NCBI GenBank assembly: GCA_002838945.1
Contig: PGXB01000028.1
Location: forward strand, 1 to 47,199
DNA from: a candidate division Zixibacteria bacterium HGW-Zixibacteria-1
Lineage (GTDB): Bacteria; Zixibacteria; MSB-5A5; GN15; PGXB01
Length of the DNA: 47,199 bases
Reading direction: 5' to 3'
How positions within the stretch are numbered: position 1 is the first letter of the stretch; every line of letters starts with the position of its first letter. Of the stretch, positions 1 to 8,203 are shown in pieces. Under the pieces are notes generated by a model. The model saw only the letters and a list, made by a program, of their open reading frames with translations, was not told where the DNA came from and made no database searches. The position numbers were made by a program, and so were the translations under genes.

Positions 1-81
1 CGAAGGCATTCTACCCTTGGTTACGTCAGTCCAGTTGACTTTGAAAAAGAAAATGAATATGCTTATATAACTGTCCACTAA
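1..81 (+). pseudogene. IS3-family transposase (OrfB), C-terminal end only
   Basis: The first 26 codons of the window read RRHSTLGYVSPVDFE... and stop at 79-81. The RRHSTLGY.SP..FE signature is the usual C-terminus of the DDE integrase (OrfB) of IS3-family insertion sequences, so this is the last part of a transposase whose body lies left of the window. The frame is open to the window edge, so the element may be intact there; nothing here shows whether it is functional. Confidence 0.85.
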
Positions 82-97
82 ATCGGGGGAACCTCAA
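72..97 (+). mobile_element. Right terminal inverted repeat of the IS3-family element
   Basis: The sequence TGTCCACTAAATCGGGGGAA begins inside the last transposase codons and runs on to about position 97. This placement and the TGTCCACT...CGGGGG sequence are typical of the terminal inverted repeat of one IS3 subgroup. The left end and the target duplication are outside the window, so the exact outer boundary is approximate. Confidence 0.6.
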
Positions 98-103
98 TTC
101 TGA

Positions 104-290
104 GTGAATGAGTTAATGCGAATGAACGAAAAACCCGACATCATTCATAACCATCCTTTAAAATTAATATAATATTCTTGATCCTTTATCATTCCTGTAA
201 CTCCAAATCTTAATAGAATCATATTAATAAATACTGATTACATTTTAATGAGCAATTGTCGGGTTTCTCATTCGTCTGCCGACTCATTCG
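104..290. repeat. Imperfect inverted repeat around an AT-rich core
   Basis: The left arm (about 104-140) carries GAATGAGT, then CGAATGA, then AAACCCGACA. The right arm (about 258-290) carries the same three blocks in the same spacing on the other strand. The roughly 117 bp between the arms is very AT-rich with no credible gene. It could be a MITE-like element or a large cruciform. It sits directly beside the IS3 end. Confidence 0.5.
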
Positions 291-299
291 GAACCCGAC
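259..299. repeat. Short hairpin, GTCGGGTT / AACCCGAC
   Basis: An 8-bp perfect stem (259-266 with 292-299) followed by CTACTT...TTTGAT. A second hairpin at 31206-31249 (stem GTCAGGAGCG) is also followed by CTACTTTTGAT, so the two may belong to one dispersed REP-like family. It overlaps the right arm of the larger inverted repeat. Confidence 0.4.
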
Positions 300-343
300 C
301 TACTTAGTCTTTGATCATGGGGATTGAGGAATTCCAATTATAA

Positions 344-373
344 AGGGCCGGAATCCGGGAGGATTACGGCCCT
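344..373. terminator. Strong hairpin, terminator-like
   Basis: AGGGCCG and AATCC (344-356) pair with GGATT and CGGCCCT (361-373) around a GGGA loop. There is only a short T stretch after it on either strand, so it may be an intrinsic terminator or a REP-like hairpin. No intact gene ends beside it in the window. Confidence 0.4.
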
Positions 374-534
374 GTTTACAGACGATATGGTGTAAAAAAG
401 GATTATTTCAAAAGCAGCATCTTTTTGGCCTCGACATTGCTGATGAACGCGCCGACGAATTGGCGACATGGCTGGTGAGATGGCAGCGACAGGGATGCTG
501 AAGATATATTCTTTTGGATTCGGATAAAGAAAAC

Positions 535-560
535 GGGGCAGTGAATAAATTCACTGCCCC
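535..560 (-). terminator. Rho-independent terminator of the M16 peptidase operon
   Basis: GGGGCAGTGAA and TTCACTGCCCC form a perfect 11-bp stem with a TAAA loop. It starts 8 bases beyond the stop codon of the minus-strand peptidase gene. The T-run on the minus strand is weak. Confidence 0.75.
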
Positions 561-568
561 TTAAATAT

Positions 569-1891
569 CTATTGCTTGCCGACAATGGAAGTATATTTCC
601 GGTCGCTGGTTAATTTGCTCATGACGAAGCTGTTGACATCATCAAGAGTGACGGCGTCGGCCATTTCAATCATATCCAGAATGCATTTGTATCCATATCC
701 CGCATATTCATAAAAGGCCATATAGTTGGCCCGGTTGCTTTTGCGGTCGATATAAAAAATCAGATTATTCTTCATGTTGATTTTGGCGTCGGTCAGTTCC
801 TCGGCTGTGATGCCGTCCTTGATCAGTTTGTCCCACTCACGCTCAAGTGAAGCAAGCGCCAGTTTGACTTTGCTGGTGTCGGTACCGATCGCGGCGCGGA
901 AAAGACTCCCGTATTTATCAGCGGCATACTGGGTGTAAATCGTGTAGGCCAGTTTTTCTTCCTGACGGAGATACCACAGGCGGGATCCGACATTATTGCC
1001 CATGATTTCATTCAGCAGAAGAACCGCAATCAGCTCTTTGGGCTCGAGGTGATTCATCACATAACCCATATAGACAAAGGACTGATTTCGATCATAGGAA
1101 ATAAAGCCGGATTTTTCATTTTGAAGGGTCAATGCCGGGGCCGCAATCGGCTCGGCATCGGATTTGATTCCGCCGAGTCTCTTGCCGATGATGCCTGATA
1201 TGTTTTCGGCCGGCAGATCGGTGGCAACCGAGAAAATAATATTCTTTCCGCCGACCAGTTTCTGGTACTGCGCCTTGATATCATCAACGGTTAAATTCGC
1301 AATCGATTCATCGGTACCAATCGTTGGAAGACCGTAACCCTGGTCACCATAAGCCGTTTTCCAGAACAGTTTGCTTGAGGCGGCCGACTGGTTGTCATCG
1401 GCGGCCTTTATGGCACCCTCAACTTCCATTTTCAGTTTTTCCAGTTCATCCTCGGGAAAGGTCGGAGAAATCAGGCAGCGGGAAATGATATCCAGAACCT
1501 GATCGAAGTTTTCGGTCAGCGAGGTGAATGAAATGGCGCTATAGTCGCGAAAACAATCCACCGATACCGAGGCGCCGAGAAAATCGAGCTGCTCGGTAAT
1601 TTCGGATGCGGTCATGGCGGCATTACCCTTCAACAGCATTTTGGTCATCAAATTGGTAATGCCGTTATTGGCTGCCGTTTCGGCAAGAACGCCCCCGCCG
1701 ATCAGAATTCTCGCGGCTGTCAAAGAAGTTGTTTCATCCCTGTTGACCACAATCGTGATACCATTTGGCATGGTTGCTTTGCCATAGCCATCCGGGCCGA
1801 CGGTTATCACCGGGTTCTGTCCGCCGCAACCGACTATGAATAATATGACGGTTAATATAAAAATCGGGCTGATAAGTACTGATTTATTCAT
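569..1891 (-). CDS. M16-family peptidase-like lipoprotein, catalytically inactive subunit
   Basis: A 440-residue member of the M16 (pitrilysin/insulinase-like) fold. The N-terminus is a lipoprotein signal ending in a VGCGG lipobox, so it is probably anchored in the periplasm. The zinc motif HxxEH is absent: the matching stretch reads NNGITNLMTKMLLKG, with no histidine or glutamate ligands. The later M16 C-terminal region (substrate clamp) is recognisable. It overlaps the active partner at 1888-3180 by 4 bases (ATGA), so the two are translationally coupled. Such active/inactive pairs usually form a heterodimer in which the inactive subunit binds substrate. Family call firm; physiological substrate unknown. 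Confidence 0.88.
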   Translation of the reverse strand: MNKSVLISPIFILTVILFIVGCGGQNPVITVGPDGYGKATMPNGITIVVNRDETTSLTAARILIGGGVLAETAANNGITNLMTKMLLKGNAAMTASEITEQLDFLGASVSVDCFRDYSAISFTSLTENFDQVLDIISRCLISPTFPEDELEKLKMEVEGAIKAADDNQSAASSKLFWKTAYGDQGYGLPTIGTDESIANLTVDDIKAQYQKLVGGKNIIFSVATDLPAENISGIIGKRLGGIKSDAEPIAAPALTLQNEKSGFISYDRNQSFVYMGYVMNHLEPKELIAVLLLNEIMGNNVGSRLWYLRQEEKLAYTIYTQYAADKYGSLFRAAIGTDTSKVKLALASLEREWDKLIKDGITAEELTDAKINMKNNLIFYIDRKSNRANYMAFYEYAGYGYKCILDMIEMADAVTLDDVNSFVMSKLTSDRKYTSIVGKQ

Positions 1892-3180
1892 TTGGGCACC
1901 ACCATGGTTTTGACATATGAATCGGTGTTAAGGTATTTTTTCGCCGCAGCATTAAGGTCGGCCAGAGTCACCTTTTCGATATTATCAGGATAATTTTCAA
2001 TATACTGATAACCGATGAAGGAATCATATTGCGCATAACTGTCGGCTTTGTCCAGCCCCCGTTCCATCGATGTATAGTAGCCTGTTTTTATTTTGTTCTT
2101 GGCCTTGCGCAATTCCTTATCGGTGAATCCATTCTGCTTGACATCTTTCAGGATACCGACAATGGATTGTTCCACCGTGTCGATATTGGTCGGATCGAGC
2201 GTTGACATGGACAAAAGAGTACCTTCGTATTTCGAGGTGTAGAACGAGAAACCGGTGGAATACACCAGGCCGTCTTCATCCTTTAACTTTTTCCAGAGGC
2301 GGCTCGATTCGCCATTGCCCAAAATGGTGGCCATCAGGTCGAGTGAATACTGATCGGGGCTGTCGGACTTGGGCCCGATTGACATCATCACCAGGTATGC
2401 CTGATTAATATCTTTCGGGATCTCAATTTCGGTGACCTTGTCGTGTTTGGGCGGCAGGGCGTAATTATCCATGACGACATCACCCTTGGGAATGTCACCG
2501 AAATATTTGTTGACAAGATTCATGGTTTCCTGAGTGTCGACATCGCCGACAATGACCATGGTCATATTATTAGGTGCGTAGTAGCGCTTGTAATAGGCAT
2601 ATACCGAATCGCGGGGAATGCTGCTGATATTTTCCTTGGTGCCGAGAACATTTTTGGAATAAGGATGATTCCCATAGAGGGTTTTTAAGGAAGCCCGGTA
2701 TGCCTTGGCGCCGGGGTTATCTTCGGAGATGTTGATTTCTTCCAGCACTGCCTGACGCTCTTTGTTCATGGCATCTTTCGGAAAATTCGAACGAAAGAGC
2801 ATGTCGGAGTGAATTTTAAGAGCGAAATCGAGATTTTCTTTGGGCAGGGTAATGACGAAATCGGTCCAGTCGGATGAGGTGTAGCCGTTGAAGTAGGCTC
2901 CATGCTGTTTCATGGCATCGCCGACTTCCTCGCCCGTCATGTTGTCGGTTCCGCGAAAGAGAATGAGATGTTCCAGCAGATGGGTGGCGCCATCGAAATA
3001 ATCGGATTCGTTTTTGGCGCCGGCTTTGACGGTAGTTGAGATATTGACCTGCGGAACCTGATGGTTTTCCAGAATCATCACTTTCAGGCCGTTATCCAGC
3101 TGGGTAATGTGCCAATCGGCGGCTATGCCGGGACCGGCCAGCAGCAGAAGAGGCAGAATCAAAAATAAGAAAAGACGCAT
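1888..3180 (-). CDS. M16-family zinc metallopeptidase, catalytic subunit
   Basis: A 430-residue secreted peptidase. Residues 1-20 form a signal peptide (LFLILPLLLLAGPGIA). The inverted zinc motif HLLEH is at residues 67-71, and the third zinc ligand is a glutamate at about residue 147 in ERQAVLEEI, the usual M16 distance downstream. Length and the two M16 halves are typical for processing-peptidase-like bacterial members. CGGAG lies before the ATG. It is the first gene of a two-gene operon with the inactive subunit. Predicted role is proteolysis in the cell envelope; the substrate cannot be told. Confidence 0.93.
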   Translation of the reverse strand: MRLFLFLILPLLLLAGPGIAADWHITQLDNGLKVMILENHQVPQVNISTTVKAGAKNESDYFDGATHLLEHLILFRGTDNMTGEEVGDAMKQHGAYFNGYTSSDWTDFVITLPKENLDFALKIHSDMLFRSNFPKDAMNKERQAVLEEINISEDNPGAKAYRASLKTLYGNHPYSKNVLGTKENISSIPRDSVYAYYKRYYAPNNMTMVIVGDVDTQETMNLVNKYFGDIPKGDVVMDNYALPPKHDKVTEIEIPKDINQAYLVMMSIGPKSDSPDQYSLDLMATILGNGESSRLWKKLKDEDGLVYSTGFSFYTSKYEGTLLSMSTLDPTNIDTVEQSIVGILKDVKQNGFTDKELRKAKNKIKTGYYTSMERGLDKADSYAQYDSFIGYQYIENYPDNIEKVTLADLNAAAKKYLNTDSYVKTMVVPK

Positions 3181-3331
3181 AATTAAACTCCGGGATTTAT
3201 TTATAGTTGGTTTTCATTTTCATATCGCAATTAATTCTCATTGCTCTTTTTATCGCAAGCATAATTATAGAATCTGCATTTTGGATTACACGAAAATATG
3301 GGTAAAATGTTTTTAATAAGATAAAATATAA

Positions 3332-3360
3332 ATCCCGGCCCCGAACAAAGGGGCCGGGAT
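3332..3360 (-). terminator. Strong terminator hairpin
   Basis: ATCCCGGCCCC pairs with GGGGCCGGGAT across a GAACAAA loop (11-bp stem), followed on the minus strand by TTTATATTTTATC. It lies 7 bases past the stop codon of the gene at 3368-3859 and would isolate it from the peptidase operon. Confidence 0.8.
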
Positions 3361-3367
3361 AAAGAGC

Positions 3368-3859
3368 TTAAAATGACCAGTTAACAAATGGGAAAACCGG
3401 GAACTGGCCGCCCTGCTTGATTATATTGACCAGTCCGATCTGGAGTCCTTTCATACTTCCGGCATAATTGACAAAGCCAAGCTGAAAACCGTTGGCGTAA
3501 TGGGCATAATTGACCAAGCCCCATTGGAAGCCTTCGAAATTTCCCTTCACCACATTGACAGCGGTGTTTTGCCAGCCCATAAAATCGCTATCGGCCAGAC
3601 CCACCAGGCCGAACTGCACACCCATGAACATCCCCGTGGTGGTATGATTGACCAGCCCCCAATCCAGCCCGGTTACGGCGACATTTCGGCCGTACAGCAG
3701 GTTAATTCGAATACCCGAAATTTTGGTGTCTTCCGGAAATATCTGGATAGGCGTAAACAGCGCCAGTTGAACCGGCTTGCTCTGGGCAAAAACCGAAGAT
3801 GAAATGCAAACCAGGATAATTACTGCGAGCAAGACTGCGAAGTGACCTTTTCTTATCAT
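3368..3859 (-). CDS. Secreted LA_2272-like surface repeat protein
   Basis: A 163-residue protein with a clear signal peptide (residues 1-25, ending VFAQS). The rest is built of repeats of the form G.Q.GLVN (for example FEGFQWGLVNYA, NGFQLGFVNYA, KGLQIGLVN), which match the beta-rich pattern of LA_2272 surface-repeat proteins. It ends in an aromatic residue (NWSF), a common outer-membrane signal. A strong GGAGGAGG ribosome site precedes the ATG. It is monocistronic, between its own terminator and the LRR region. Probably outer-membrane or surface associated; function unknown. Confidence 0.75.
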   Translation of the reverse strand: MIRKGHFAVLLAVIILVCISSSVFAQSKPVQLALFTPIQIFPEDTKISGIRINLLYGRNVAVTGLDWGLVNHTTTGMFMGVQFGLVGLADSDFMGWQNTAVNVVKGNFEGFQWGLVNYAHYANGFQLGFVNYAGSMKGLQIGLVNIIKQGGQFPVFPFVNWSF

Positions 3860-4032
3860 TTTTTCCTCCTCCTATGAAATAAATCTGAGAATTTGTTAGA
3901 TATCCTCTAATAAAGTAATATCAATATTTAACTAATTGCAAGGCAAATTTGACTATCCTTTGCAGGCCGGAACTCTCAGCAATTCGTTTCTCCATTGGTG
4001 CTTGCGGAGAGAGAAATGATTTTATAAACGGA

Positions 4033-4311
4033 TTAAGCCCAAAGATTTCTTAATTCGCCCATACCTGATATGGCCGCCTCAACAATCGCGACCGGTATTC
4101 CGAAGTTCTGATTTATGGCCTCGGCGACTTCCCCGAACCCGTTCAACTCCCGGACATGCATCTCGCTTCCAATCAGATCGACCATGGTGAAATTGCGGAT
4201 AGTCAGCATGCGGTTGGGGAAAAAGCGGGCCAGCACAATTGTATTTTGGAAAAGGGCGGTGCTGAGGTAGGAATTTTCGATGACCGGAATGAAATTTCCG
4301 ATTTGTCTCCG
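4033..4311 (-). pseudogene. Orphan C-terminal gene fragment opposite the LRR 5' end
   Basis: On the minus strand a frame is open from a stop near 4312 to a stop at 4033. It reads like real protein (IPVIENSYLSTALFQNT..., then VDLIGSEMHVRELNGFGEVA and FGIPVAIVEAAISGMGELR). There is no convincing ATG or ribosome site; the first GTG is internal. The family is not recognised. It overlaps, antisense, the first 40 or so codons of the LRR frame, which themselves do not look like LRR. The likeliest reading is the 3' end of a disrupted gene joined to a truncated LRR gene. Confidence 0.35.
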
Positions 4312-4899
4312 TTACAGAACTTGACCACACTCTGGGCTCTTAGTCTAGGGAATAATAATGTCAGTGATTTGTCGCCCCTGGCCAATCTTGAGAATCTCGG
4401 GCAACTCTCTCTCGGATATAATCCGGTCAGTGATATCTCGCCGCTGGCGAATTTAAATCATCTTGACTGGCTGCGGCTTAATTCGACCCAGGTGACCAAT
4501 TATTCCCCAATATATGGGCTTGAATCGCTGCGCGAACTTGATATCGCGAGTAACGGGCTTGCAGATATTACATTTATCACAAATTTTACTCAGGTGAAAG
4601 TACTGGTTATGAACAGTAATGGTGCCTTAAATCTTACTCCCCTGGCGTCCCTGACAGGATTGGAGAAATTATATTGTTCATTCAACCAGGTAAGCAACAT
4701 ATCGGCACTCTCCGCTCTGATAAATATCCAGGAATTGGATTTAAGGTTTAATCAAATTTCTGACATTCTGCCACTCGTCAACAATTCCGGTTTGGGTTCG
4801 GGAGAAATTGTATACCTACAAAATAACCTGCTGTCAACGCAGTCTATAGATGATTATATCCCGATTCTGGAATCAAGGGGAGTGACGGTGAATCATTAG
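4156..4899 (+). CDS. Leucine-rich-repeat (internalin/SDS22-type) protein, probably 5'-truncated
   Basis: From about residue 45 to the end there are eight or so 22-residue LRR units of the pattern L..L.L..N.(I/V)SDLSPLANL, the SDS22-like type of bacterial internalins. The first 44 residues of this frame (MHLASNQIDHGEIADSQHAV...) have neither a signal peptide nor LRR character and overlap the antisense fragment at 4033-4311. The real coding part probably starts near 4291 and has lost its own signal and first repeats. No ribosome site is evident. A strong terminator follows. Likely a remnant of a surface LRR protein. Confidence 0.6.
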   Translation: MHLASNQIDHGEIADSQHAVGEKAGQHNCILEKGGAEVGIFDDRNEISDLSPLQNLTTLWALSLGNNNVSDLSPLANLENLGQLSLGYNPVSDISPLANLNHLDWLRLNSTQVTNYSPIYGLESLRELDIASNGLADITFITNFTQVKVLVMNSNGALNLTPLASLTGLEKLYCSFNQVSNISALSALINIQELDLRFNQISDILPLVNNSGLGSGEIVYLQNNLLSTQSIDDYIPILESRGVTVNH

Positions 4900-4927
4900 A
4901 ATTCCAGATACCATACAGAAATATAAA

Positions 4928-4961
4928 ATCCGCGGTGCAACCGGCACCGCGGATTCTTTTT
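4928..4961 (+). terminator. Rho-independent terminator after the LRR gene
   Basis: ATCCGCGGTGC pairs perfectly with GCACCGCGGAT across AACCG, followed by TCTTTTT on the plus strand. It also sits 26 bases past the stop codon of the converging gene at 4987-6402, so it may serve both. Confidence 0.85.
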
Positions 4962-4986
4962 GTGCTCTCTTTTAGGATAATAAATT

Positions 4987-6402
4987 TCAGATATCTTCGT
5001 TCAGGTCGTCATTGTCGTCGTCATAATCATTGCCGCAATGACCGGGGCCGATTTCGCCCTCATTATAATCTTCGAAATGTCTCTTCCACTGCTGGACCAT
5101 CTTTTGCTGGCTCTTGTCGAGCATATCCCAGTCGGTCCAGTCGTGCTCGGCCAGGAAGGCGTCGGCCTCATTAATCATTTCATTAATGTCCTCGGAATTA
5201 GCCATGTTGGCGATATTCAATTTAGCCGTCAGGAGATGAGCATAAAGTTTCGTTATACCGTTGCTAGGGTGACCGTAAGCATGCTGTGAAAGAATATCCA
5301 CGGCGATCTGAGCATCGGTAACGGCAATGCTCTTGGCACCGCCGTCATCACCGAGCCATATCGGCAGCAATTTGCTGACTTCATCGGCCTGAGGGCCGAA
5401 ACCGGCGTGATTCTTCCAATAACCCTTGCCATAGGTGCAGCCATCATAAGCATATACGATGGCATTAACATCGAGATTCTCTTCCCCCGGAAGCATGGTC
5501 ATACACTCGGTCATGCCGCCCATCGGTGAACTAATCTGGTAGCCGAAAGGAGCGGTAAAGTCGATTTTATAATCACCCGCCATCAGCGAGTCAAACATAT
5601 AGTGGCCGTTTTCATCGGTGACCATGGTTGCCAGAAGCGAGTCATCACAGTCATACAGGTTTACCGTGACATCCTCCAGACCATCCTCGCCTTCATCAAA
5701 CATGCCGTTTCCATCGGTATCCATAAAGACCATACCACCGATTGAAACATAGCGGACGACTTTATCGAAGGCAAACATGATTAAAGTGTTGTGGGTCGAG
5801 TCTGCATCCGGAAGGCCGCCTACCATAAGCATCTCGGCGTCTCCATAGTTGGCCTCAATATCAGCCGAGAAAATATCAGCATCATCAAGGACATCCATAT
5901 TCTCGCACATATCGCCTTCATGAACAGTATAGCAGATTTCGAGATATGGCATAAAATCGCCGGCCTCGCTGGAATTGATCATGGTCATAGCGGTATCTTC
6001 GCCGCCATATTGAAGATAGAAACCGAAATTTTCGTCAGATCCGTCAAACCACCTTTCGACCACTTCGGTCACATCCAGCGCATACCAGCCCGTGTCCGCA
6101 AACTGTATTAATCCGACCGTATCGGGATTATAGGCGCCGCCGAATGAATCCCAATTGACGGATGACTCATCCCAGGCAAATGTAATACTGTGGACCGTAA
6201 CCGTATGCGCGGCGGTTTCGGTGACATGAATATACATTGTCGCGGAGTCGATTACGGCATCGGCCGGGATGGCTTTGACGGCCGCAGAGACGCTGAACCC
6301 GGTTGTACTCGGAGTAACCGGCGATTCGTTGTTGCTGCAGCCGAAAACCATAAACACGACCAGCAGGACAGCCGAAAGGATTCCAAATTGTTTGTAAATC
6401 AT
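4987..6402 (-). CDS. Lipoprotein with DNRLRE, SdrD-B-like and GYWKNH domains
   Basis: A 471-residue lipoprotein with the lipobox VFGC at residue 22. Residues about 40-160 resemble DNRLRE beta-sandwich domains (SATMYIHVTETAAHTVTVH, DSSVNWDSFGG-type blocks, VTEVVERWFDG). Residues about 218-300 are a prealbumin-like SdrD/Cna-B module (GGMVFMDTDGNGMFDEGEDG... VTDENGHYMFDSLMAGDYKI) with a probable calcium-binding DTDGNG loop. Residues about 322-470 begin with CTYGKGYWKNH, a conserved secreted-protein domain of unknown function, and end in a very acidic tail. Monocistronic, probably surface exposed. No enzymatic residues were seen. Confidence 0.72.
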   Translation of the reverse strand: MIYKQFGILSAVLLVVFMVFGCSNNESPVTPSTTGFSVSAAVKAIPADAVIDSATMYIHVTETAAHTVTVHSITFAWDESSVNWDSFGGAYNPDTVGLIQFADTGWYALDVTEVVERWFDGSDENFGFYLQYGGEDTAMTMINSSEAGDFMPYLEICYTVHEGDMCENMDVLDDADIFSADIEANYGDAEMLMVGGLPDADSTHNTLIMFAFDKVVRYVSIGGMVFMDTDGNGMFDEGEDGLEDVTVNLYDCDDSLLATMVTDENGHYMFDSLMAGDYKIDFTAPFGYQISSPMGGMTECMTMLPGEENLDVNAIVYAYDGCTYGKGYWKNHAGFGPQADEVSKLLPIWLGDDGGAKSIAVTDAQIAVDILSQHAYGHPSNGITKLYAHLLTAKLNIANMANSEDINEMINEADAFLAEHDWTDWDMLDKSQQKMVQQWKRHFEDYNEGEIGPGHCGNDYDDDNDDLNEDI

Positions 6403-6685
6403 TTTAAGTTCCCCGTGTTTTATAGATTGTTTCCCAACAAATTATCGAAAGTACTATATTTATACGTAACATTCTAATCGACAGTTTGTTCAGCAGTACT
6501 TAAAATAAACTGTGTCAGTAGGTAATATTCAGGTTTTTTAATACCATATGTGAAAACTGCTGCAGATATTCGTTACAAATATTTTAATTCCCGAGCAATG
6601 GGCGCGACTCTTGCTTGCTGGAGAATCACTAATGATAAAGGCTATTAATAAATAAAAAGGGGGCTCTGGATTCACAAAAGTCAAT

Positions 6686-7063
6686 TCATGGCATTGCAAT
6701 CGGTGTGCCCTGATGAAAGATCATCTTCCATGCGCCGCCGACATTTTTCCAAATAGAGCTTCGCAGAGAATGCTTTGCGGGGACTTCATCATGACCGTGG
6801 AAAACGGCACGATAAGTGACCAGGGCACTGTCCGGCGCAAGTATTTTCATCCGGAAGTCCGAGATTGTTATCAATGGTGTCGTTTCGGTTGATAACTCCT
6901 CAATGATGGATTGTCTATCATGTATCCGGCCGGAACCCCCGATTTCAAAAAAGTCATCCGCAAGCAGCATGGCGACATCGACTGGGGAATGTCTGGTCTC
7001 CGGCTGCAGCAAGCGCTCTTCAAGCTGAAGCAGCATCTCATGCAGTGATTCCTCGGTATTCAT
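6686..7063 (-). CDS. DUF4440 / SnoaL-like (NTF2 fold) protein
   Basis: A 125-residue cytoplasmic protein. The pattern of an N-terminal helix, LLADDFFEIGGSGRIHDRQSII, then VTYRAVFHG and SSIWKNVGGAWKMIFHQGTP, is that of the DUF4440 branch of the NTF2-like superfamily. AGGAAAG precedes the ATG at good spacing. Family members are often small ligand-binding or ketosteroid-isomerase-like proteins, but no function can be assigned. It is a single gene, oriented divergently from the dienelactone hydrolase. Confidence 0.8.
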   Translation of the reverse strand: MNTEESLHEMLLQLEERLLQPETRHSPVDVAMLLADDFFEIGGSGRIHDRQSIIEELSTETTPLITISDFRMKILAPDSALVTYRAVFHGHDEVPAKHSLRSSIWKNVGGAWKMIFHQGTPIAMP

Positions 7064-7287
7064 ACTTTCCTCAAAATATTAATATGAACGGCCGGGGACG
7101 AATTTCACATTATGATCATTCTCCCCTGATAATAAAATAATTCGGCTGTTCAGCAGAGTCAAGTTATAGTAGAAAGAAATTTTCATTGGCCGAACGATGA
7201 CGGCCGTATATAAGGCTGAAAGGTCCGATATGGAAGATCTTGAATATTTAATGGAATGTGAGATTTTAGCAATAAGAGGAGCGAAGC

Positions 7288-8064
7288 ATGAAACTGTTAA
7301 TATGTATGGCATTAATCCTGTGTGTCGTGATACCGGCCAGGGGTGAGATTGTGACCAAAGCGGTGATCTACAAACATGGTGATGTGGAACTGGAGGGATT
7401 TCTGGCCTGGGATAATGCAAACAATGCCAAACGTCCCGGCATGCTGGTGGTGCATGAGTGGACCGGACTGAATGATTATGCAAAAATGCGATGCCGGCAA
7501 CTGGCCGAGATGGGGTATGTCGCGTTCGCAGCGGACATGTACGGCAAGGGTATTCGTCCGCAGACGCGCGATGAAGCCGCAGCACAGGCGAGCATTTATC
7601 GAGGTGACCGGCAACTGATGCGCGACCGGGTGACGGCTGGGTTGAATGTACTTATGAACAATGAGCTTTGCGACAACAGTCGGATTGCCGCGATCGGCTA
7701 TTGTTTTGGCGGTGGAACGGTACTTGAACTGGCCCGATCGGGGGCGGCGATTGCCGGCGTGGTCAGTTTTCATGGCAATCTCGACACTCCCGACCCGTCG
7801 GTTGCAAAAAATATAAAGTGTAAAGTGCTGGTCTGTCACGGCGCCGATGATCCTTATGTTCCGATGGAACAGATTACCGCGTTCTTCGACGAAATGCGTG
7901 CGGCCGGGGTGGATTACCAGTTTATCGCCTATTCCGGGACCGTGCATGCTTTCACCAACCCGGGTTCCGGTGATGATCCTTTGACAGGTGCGGCATATAA
8001 CGCCGAAGCCGACCGCCGCTCCTGGGGTCATATGAAAATGTTTTTTGGTGAATTGTTCGAGTAA
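7288..8064 (+). CDS. Dienelactone hydrolase family protein, exported
   Basis: A 258-residue alpha/beta hydrolase. The catalytic triad of the family is visible: nucleophile C139 in GYCFGG, aspartate about D188 in GADDPYVP, histidine H220 in SGTVHAFTNP. Glutamate 57 in VVHEW matches the residue that activates the cysteine. Residues 1-19 are a signal peptide, so the enzyme is probably periplasmic, as in many DLH homologues outside aromatic degradation pathways. AGAGGAG precedes the ATG. Single gene with its own terminator. The substrate is unknown; no other chlorocatechol or beta-ketoadipate genes are nearby. Confidence 0.9.
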   Translation: MKLLICMALILCVVIPARGEIVTKAVIYKHGDVELEGFLAWDNANNAKRPGMLVVHEWTGLNDYAKMRCRQLAEMGYVAFAADMYGKGIRPQTRDEAAAQASIYRGDRQLMRDRVTAGLNVLMNNELCDNSRIAAIGYCFGGGTVLELARSGAAIAGVVSFHGNLDTPDPSVAKNIKCKVLVCHGADDPYVPMEQITAFFDEMRAAGVDYQFIAYSGTVHAFTNPGSGDDPLTGAAYNAEADRRSWGHMKMFFGELFE

Positions 8065-8093
8065 AATACCCGGAGCAAATAGTGAGATGACAG

Positions 8094-8123
8094 AAAAGCC
8101 CCGGTTTAAGCCCGGGGCTTTTT
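8094..8123 (+). terminator. Rho-independent terminator after the dienelactone hydrolase
   Basis: AAAGCCCCGG and a matching CCGGGGCTTT around a short loop, followed by TTTTTC. Classic GC stem and T-run 30 bases past the stop codon. Confidence 0.88.
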
Positions 8124-8203
8124 CATTAAAATCCTTGAGGTCTGTATCTTGATTGTATTAATTGTTATATTGACACAAAAATATCTTTGGAGAAATCAGC
8201 GAT

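Noticed and set aside
403-585. Minus-strand 60-codon frame ending SNVEAKKMLLLK, reminiscent of a C-terminal sorting signal of secreted proteins
   Set aside because: Only the last 20 or so residues look protein-like, there is no start or ribosome site, and the frame overlaps the terminator of the peptidase operon. Possibly a decayed gene end, but not supportable.
7312-8031. 239-codon minus-strand open frame inside the dienelactone hydrolase gene
   Set aside because: Rich in H, R and G as expected of an antisense shadow; the plus-strand gene has a full catalytic triad and ribosome site.
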